Source: Prevotellaceae bacterium
GTDB lineage: Bacteria; Bacteroidota; Bacteroidia; Bacteroidales; UBA932
NCBI GenBank assembly: GCA_031289895.1
Contig: JAITOP010000154.1
Location: 1 to 16,056 of the forward strand
Direction: 5' to 3'
DNA length: 16,056 bases
How positions within the stretch are numbered: position 1 is the first letter of the stretch; each line of letters opens with the position of its first letter. A model generated the notes under the pieces. It was not told the DNA's origin. It did no database searches and saw nothing but the letters and a program-made list of their open reading frames with translations. A program made the position numbers and the translations under genes. This document shows positions 15,299 through 16,056 of the stretch, piece after piece.

Positions 15299-15694
15299 AT
15301 GCACAAAATTCCAATACAAATTCGTTTTAGCGATATCGACCGCCTTGGACACGTAAATAATTCGATATACAGTCAGTATTTAGATGTTGCGCGATTGGAC
15401 TATCTGAACAAAACGATAAGAAAATTCATAAACTGGGACGAAAAAACGCTCGTGCTTGTGCACATCGACAGCGATTTTTTGCAACCAACACATATAAACG
15501 ATAATATTTTTGTGATAACCCAAACCACGCGAATAGGCAATCGCAGCATAGCCATGAACCAGCAAATAGTTGACGACAAAGGAAACATAAAAATGAAATC
15601 GCACTGCATATTCTCAACGCTTGATGTGCAAAATAATATCTCATTTCCCATTCCTGCTGAGTGGAAAATGGCTGTTGAGGCGTTTGAAAAATAA
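15299..15694 (+). CDS. Hotdog-fold acyl-CoA thioesterase (4-hydroxybenzoyl-CoA thioesterase/YbgC-like)
   Basis: This 131-residue single hotdog domain has the family signature near its start: RFSDIDRLGHVNNSIY (9-24), in which Asp14 is the catalytic carboxylate, followed by YLDVAR (27-32) on the hotdog helix. Such enzymes hydrolyse acyl-CoA or acyl-ACP thioesters in the cytoplasm; the chain preference cannot be inferred. The ATG at 15299 is 17 nt after tsaC and gives a full-length domain. It is the last gene of the mutL operon and is followed within 4 nt by heptamer array 3. Confidence 0.9.
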   Translation: MHKIPIQIRFSDIDRLGHVNNSIYSQYLDVARLDYLNKTIRKFINWDEKTLVLVHIDSDFLQPTHINDNIFVITQTTRIGNRSIAMNQQIVDDKGNIKMKSHCIFSTLDVQNNISFPIPAEWKMAVEAFEK

Positions 15695-15697
15695 TTG

Positions 15698-15761
15698 GTA
15701 TTCCTGTATTCCGTACTCAGTATTCAGTATTCTGTACTCTGTACTCAGTATTTAGTCGCTC
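15698..15761 (+). repeat. Heptanucleotide tandem array 3 (9 units)
   Basis: The array starts 4 nt after the thioesterase TAA. The first unit carries one extra T (8 bp); the remaining eight are exactly 7 bp. The types are GTATTCC, GTACTCA, GTATTCA, GTATTCT and GTACTCT, then GTATTTA and finally GTCGCTC. The change from GTATTC-like units through GTATTTA to a GTCG-type unit is the same as in array 1, and the strand relation to the upstream gene is the same. Confidence 0.88.
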
Positions 15762-15772
15762 CTTAAAAAGCC

Positions 15773-16056
<284 letters not shown>

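Overview
The window is about 16 kb of AT-rich DNA from a member of the Bacteroidota, most likely the order Bacteroidales or a close relative. The evidence is a DUF5686 outer-membrane protein with a carboxypeptidase-regulatory-like domain, the gene order small membrane protein-mutL-rhomboid-endonuclease/exonuclease/phosphatase protein, candidate promoters of the Bacteroidota TAnnTTTG type, and few clear Shine-Dalgarno sequences. The species cannot be named from this sequence.

Layout. From 1 to 2727 (+) lies the 3' part of a DUF5686 gene and a small cysteine-rich membrane protein. From 2728 to 3378 no gene is supported. That stretch holds a 19-unit heptamer array, a 225-bp nested inverted repeat that looks like a MITE, and a hairpin that could terminate transcription from the minus strand. 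From 5709 down to 3379 (-) are two paralogous iron-sulfur-flavoprotein-like genes and rlmN. A tRNA-Ala(GGC) lies at 5851-5924 (-). A solitary beta-class DNA methyltransferase follows at 6078-6833 (+). From 10597 down to 6934 (-) is a tight shikimate-pathway operon, aroB-aroD-aroE-aroA, with gaps of 2-3 nt or a 4-nt overlap. A divergent promoter region at about 10598-10700 separates it from a six-gene plus-strand operon at 10701-15694: a conserved membrane protein, mutL, a rhomboid protease, an EEP-family hydrolase, a threonylcarbamoyl-AMP synthase (tsaC/Sua5) and a hotdog thioesterase. The window ends inside an IS5-like transposase gene (15865-16056, cut by the window edge).

How the genes work together. 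The four aro genes encode steps 2, 3, 4 and 6 of the route from DAHP to chorismate; aroK, aroC and the DAHP synthase are elsewhere. The mutL operon is a housekeeping mix of mismatch repair, membrane proteolysis and tRNA t6A synthesis. RlmN modifies 23S rRNA and some tRNAs.

The most unusual feature is a set of three heptanucleotide tandem arrays (2728-2860, 6893-6941, 15698-15761). Each begins at, or within 4 nt of, the stop codon of the last gene of an operon, and each reads in the sense direction of that gene. Two of them share the same internal order of heptamer types. Other points worth checking are the MITE-like palindrome, the natural Gly-to-Ala change in the PEP/glyphosate loop of AroA, the degenerate endonuclease motif of MutL, and a flavoprotein paralogue that carries a Tat-like export signal.
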